This document shows, piece by piece, positions 5,790 to 6,269 of a stretch of 6,269 nucleotides of DNA. The DNA lies in NCBI GenBank assembly GCA_021788955.1, contig JAJYKC010000160.1, positions 1 to 6,269 of the forward strand, written 5' to 3'. How positions within the stretch are numbered: position 1 is the first letter of the stretch; each line of letters begins with the position of its first letter. The DNA comes from Acidobacteriota bacterium (GTDB lineage: Bacteria; Acidobacteriota; Terriglobia; Bryobacterales; Bryobacteraceae). The notes under the pieces were generated by a model. The model did no database searches, had not been told where the DNA came from, and saw only the letters and a program-made list of their open reading frames with translations. Made by a program: the position numbers and the translations under genes.

Positions 5790-6269
5790 ATGTCTCGTTG
5801 TTTTGTCGCAGTTACCCTCACGACGCTCGTTTTGACAGCAATTGCGCCTGCGGGTTGGAGTGCCGAGAAGAAGCCCGTCACTCTGGATGCCATCGACGCG
5901 CTGCGCAAAGCGGCTGGCGAGCCATTATCTTCTCCGAAATGGTCTCCCAAAGGCGGGCGATTCCTTTATCGTAAGGGCGACAAACTGATGCTGTACGAGG
6001 TGTCGTCGAAGTCGGAGAAGGAAGTCCTGTCGTTCCCGGCACTGGAAGCGGCAGCGGTGAAACCGCCGGCGGATGGGCGCTTCGGGTGGCAGAACCGGCG
6101 CGTACGGGAAAGCCAGTTCTCGTGGTCCGAGTCGGGTGACGAGGTTTTGATCGCCGCCGAGGGGGATCTGTTTCTGTGGCGCGAACGCACCGGCAAGTGG
6201 GACCAGCTTACGGCCACCGCCGAGGAGGAAAGCGATGCCAGGCTCTCGCCCGACGGGACGATGGCCGCC
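5790..6269 (+). CDS. Exported S9-family peptidase (DPP-IV-like), N-terminal 160 residues (3' end beyond the window)
   Basis: This is probably an extracytoplasmic serine peptidase of the prolyl oligopeptidase/DPP-IV group, which removes dipeptides or cleaves short peptides. Residues 1-25 form a signal peptide: MSR, a hydrophobic core VAVTLTTLVLTAIA, and cleavage near APA (19-21) or residue 25. After it come beta-propeller-type blades of the DPP-IV N-terminal domain. These include SPKWSPKGGRFLYRKGDKL (48-66), FSWSESGDEVLIAAEGDLFLW (110-130), WDQLT (137-141) and ARLSPDG (150-156). The WSP.G/SPDG blade repeat with LT before the next blade is characteristic. The catalytic serine, aspartate and histidine lie past the window edge, so activity cannot be judged. 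The ATG at 5790 is chosen because it opens the signal peptide. An ATG 10 nt upstream is in another frame that breaks this homology. Other TolB-like propeller proteins are the main alternative. Confidence 0.8.
   Translation, partial: MSRCFVAVTLTTLVLTAIAPAGWSAEKKPVTLDAIDALRKAAGEPLSSPKWSPKGGRFLYRKGDKLMLYEVSSKSEKEVLSFPALEAAAVKPPADGRFGWQNRRVRESQFSWSESGDEVLIAAEGDLFLWRERTGKWDQLTATAEEESDARLSPDGTMAA

Noticed and set aside
4417..5835. 472-codon open frame on the plus strand, antisense to the MBL nuclease gene
   Set aside because: The minus-strand frame carries every MBL/beta-CASP motif. The antisense product is rich in Arg/His/Val with no recognisable domain, as expected of a shadow frame in GC-rich DNA.
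5780..5974. Short plus-strand open frame starting 10 nt before the S9 peptidase ATG
   Set aside because: The frame at 5790 has a signal peptide and DPP-IV propeller motifs and stays open to the window edge. This one has neither and stops at 5974.

Overview
This window of about 6.3 kb is GC-rich and densely coding. It looks like ordinary chromosome from a bacterium of the Acidobacteriota, probably the Solibacter/Bryobacter side. The strongest pointer is the large secreted protein at 1872-4319. Its C-terminus matches the TIGR03437 pattern, an uncharacterised domain greatly expanded in Solibacteraceae. The placement rests on that family knowledge and on composition, not on a database search.

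Layout, left to right. (1) Positions 1-452, minus strand: a soluble, sensor-less histidine kinase that starts at a TTG codon and is cut by the window edge after the first 150 residues. (2) Positions 473-1753, minus strand: a complete aroA (EPSP synthase) with class II motifs, 20 nt upstream of the kinase and probably co-transcribed with it. (3) Positions 1754-1871: a divergent intergenic region. (4) Positions 1872-4319, plus strand: an 815-residue exported protein with a signal peptide, six degenerate Ig-like/PEGA-like repeat units and a TIGR03437-type C-terminal domain. (5) Positions 4309-5733, minus strand: an MBL-fold/beta-CASP ribonuclease-type hydrolase. It converges on the previous gene and overlaps it by 11 nt. 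(6) Positions 5734-5789: a 56-nt divergent gap. (7) Positions 5790-6269, plus strand: the first 160 residues of an exported S9 (DPP-IV-like) peptidase, cut by the window edge.

The genes do not form one pathway. They are a mix of shikimate-pathway metabolism, signalling, RNA processing, a secreted surface-type protein and extracytoplasmic proteolysis. No mobile element, CRISPR array, rRNA, tRNA or phage signal was found, and no gene-free stretch exceeds 300 bases. I did not find a convincing new biological system. The items most worth a second look are the sensor-less kinase behind aroA, the repeat architecture and paired-cysteine pattern of the secreted protein, and the possibly leaderless S9 peptidase gene.
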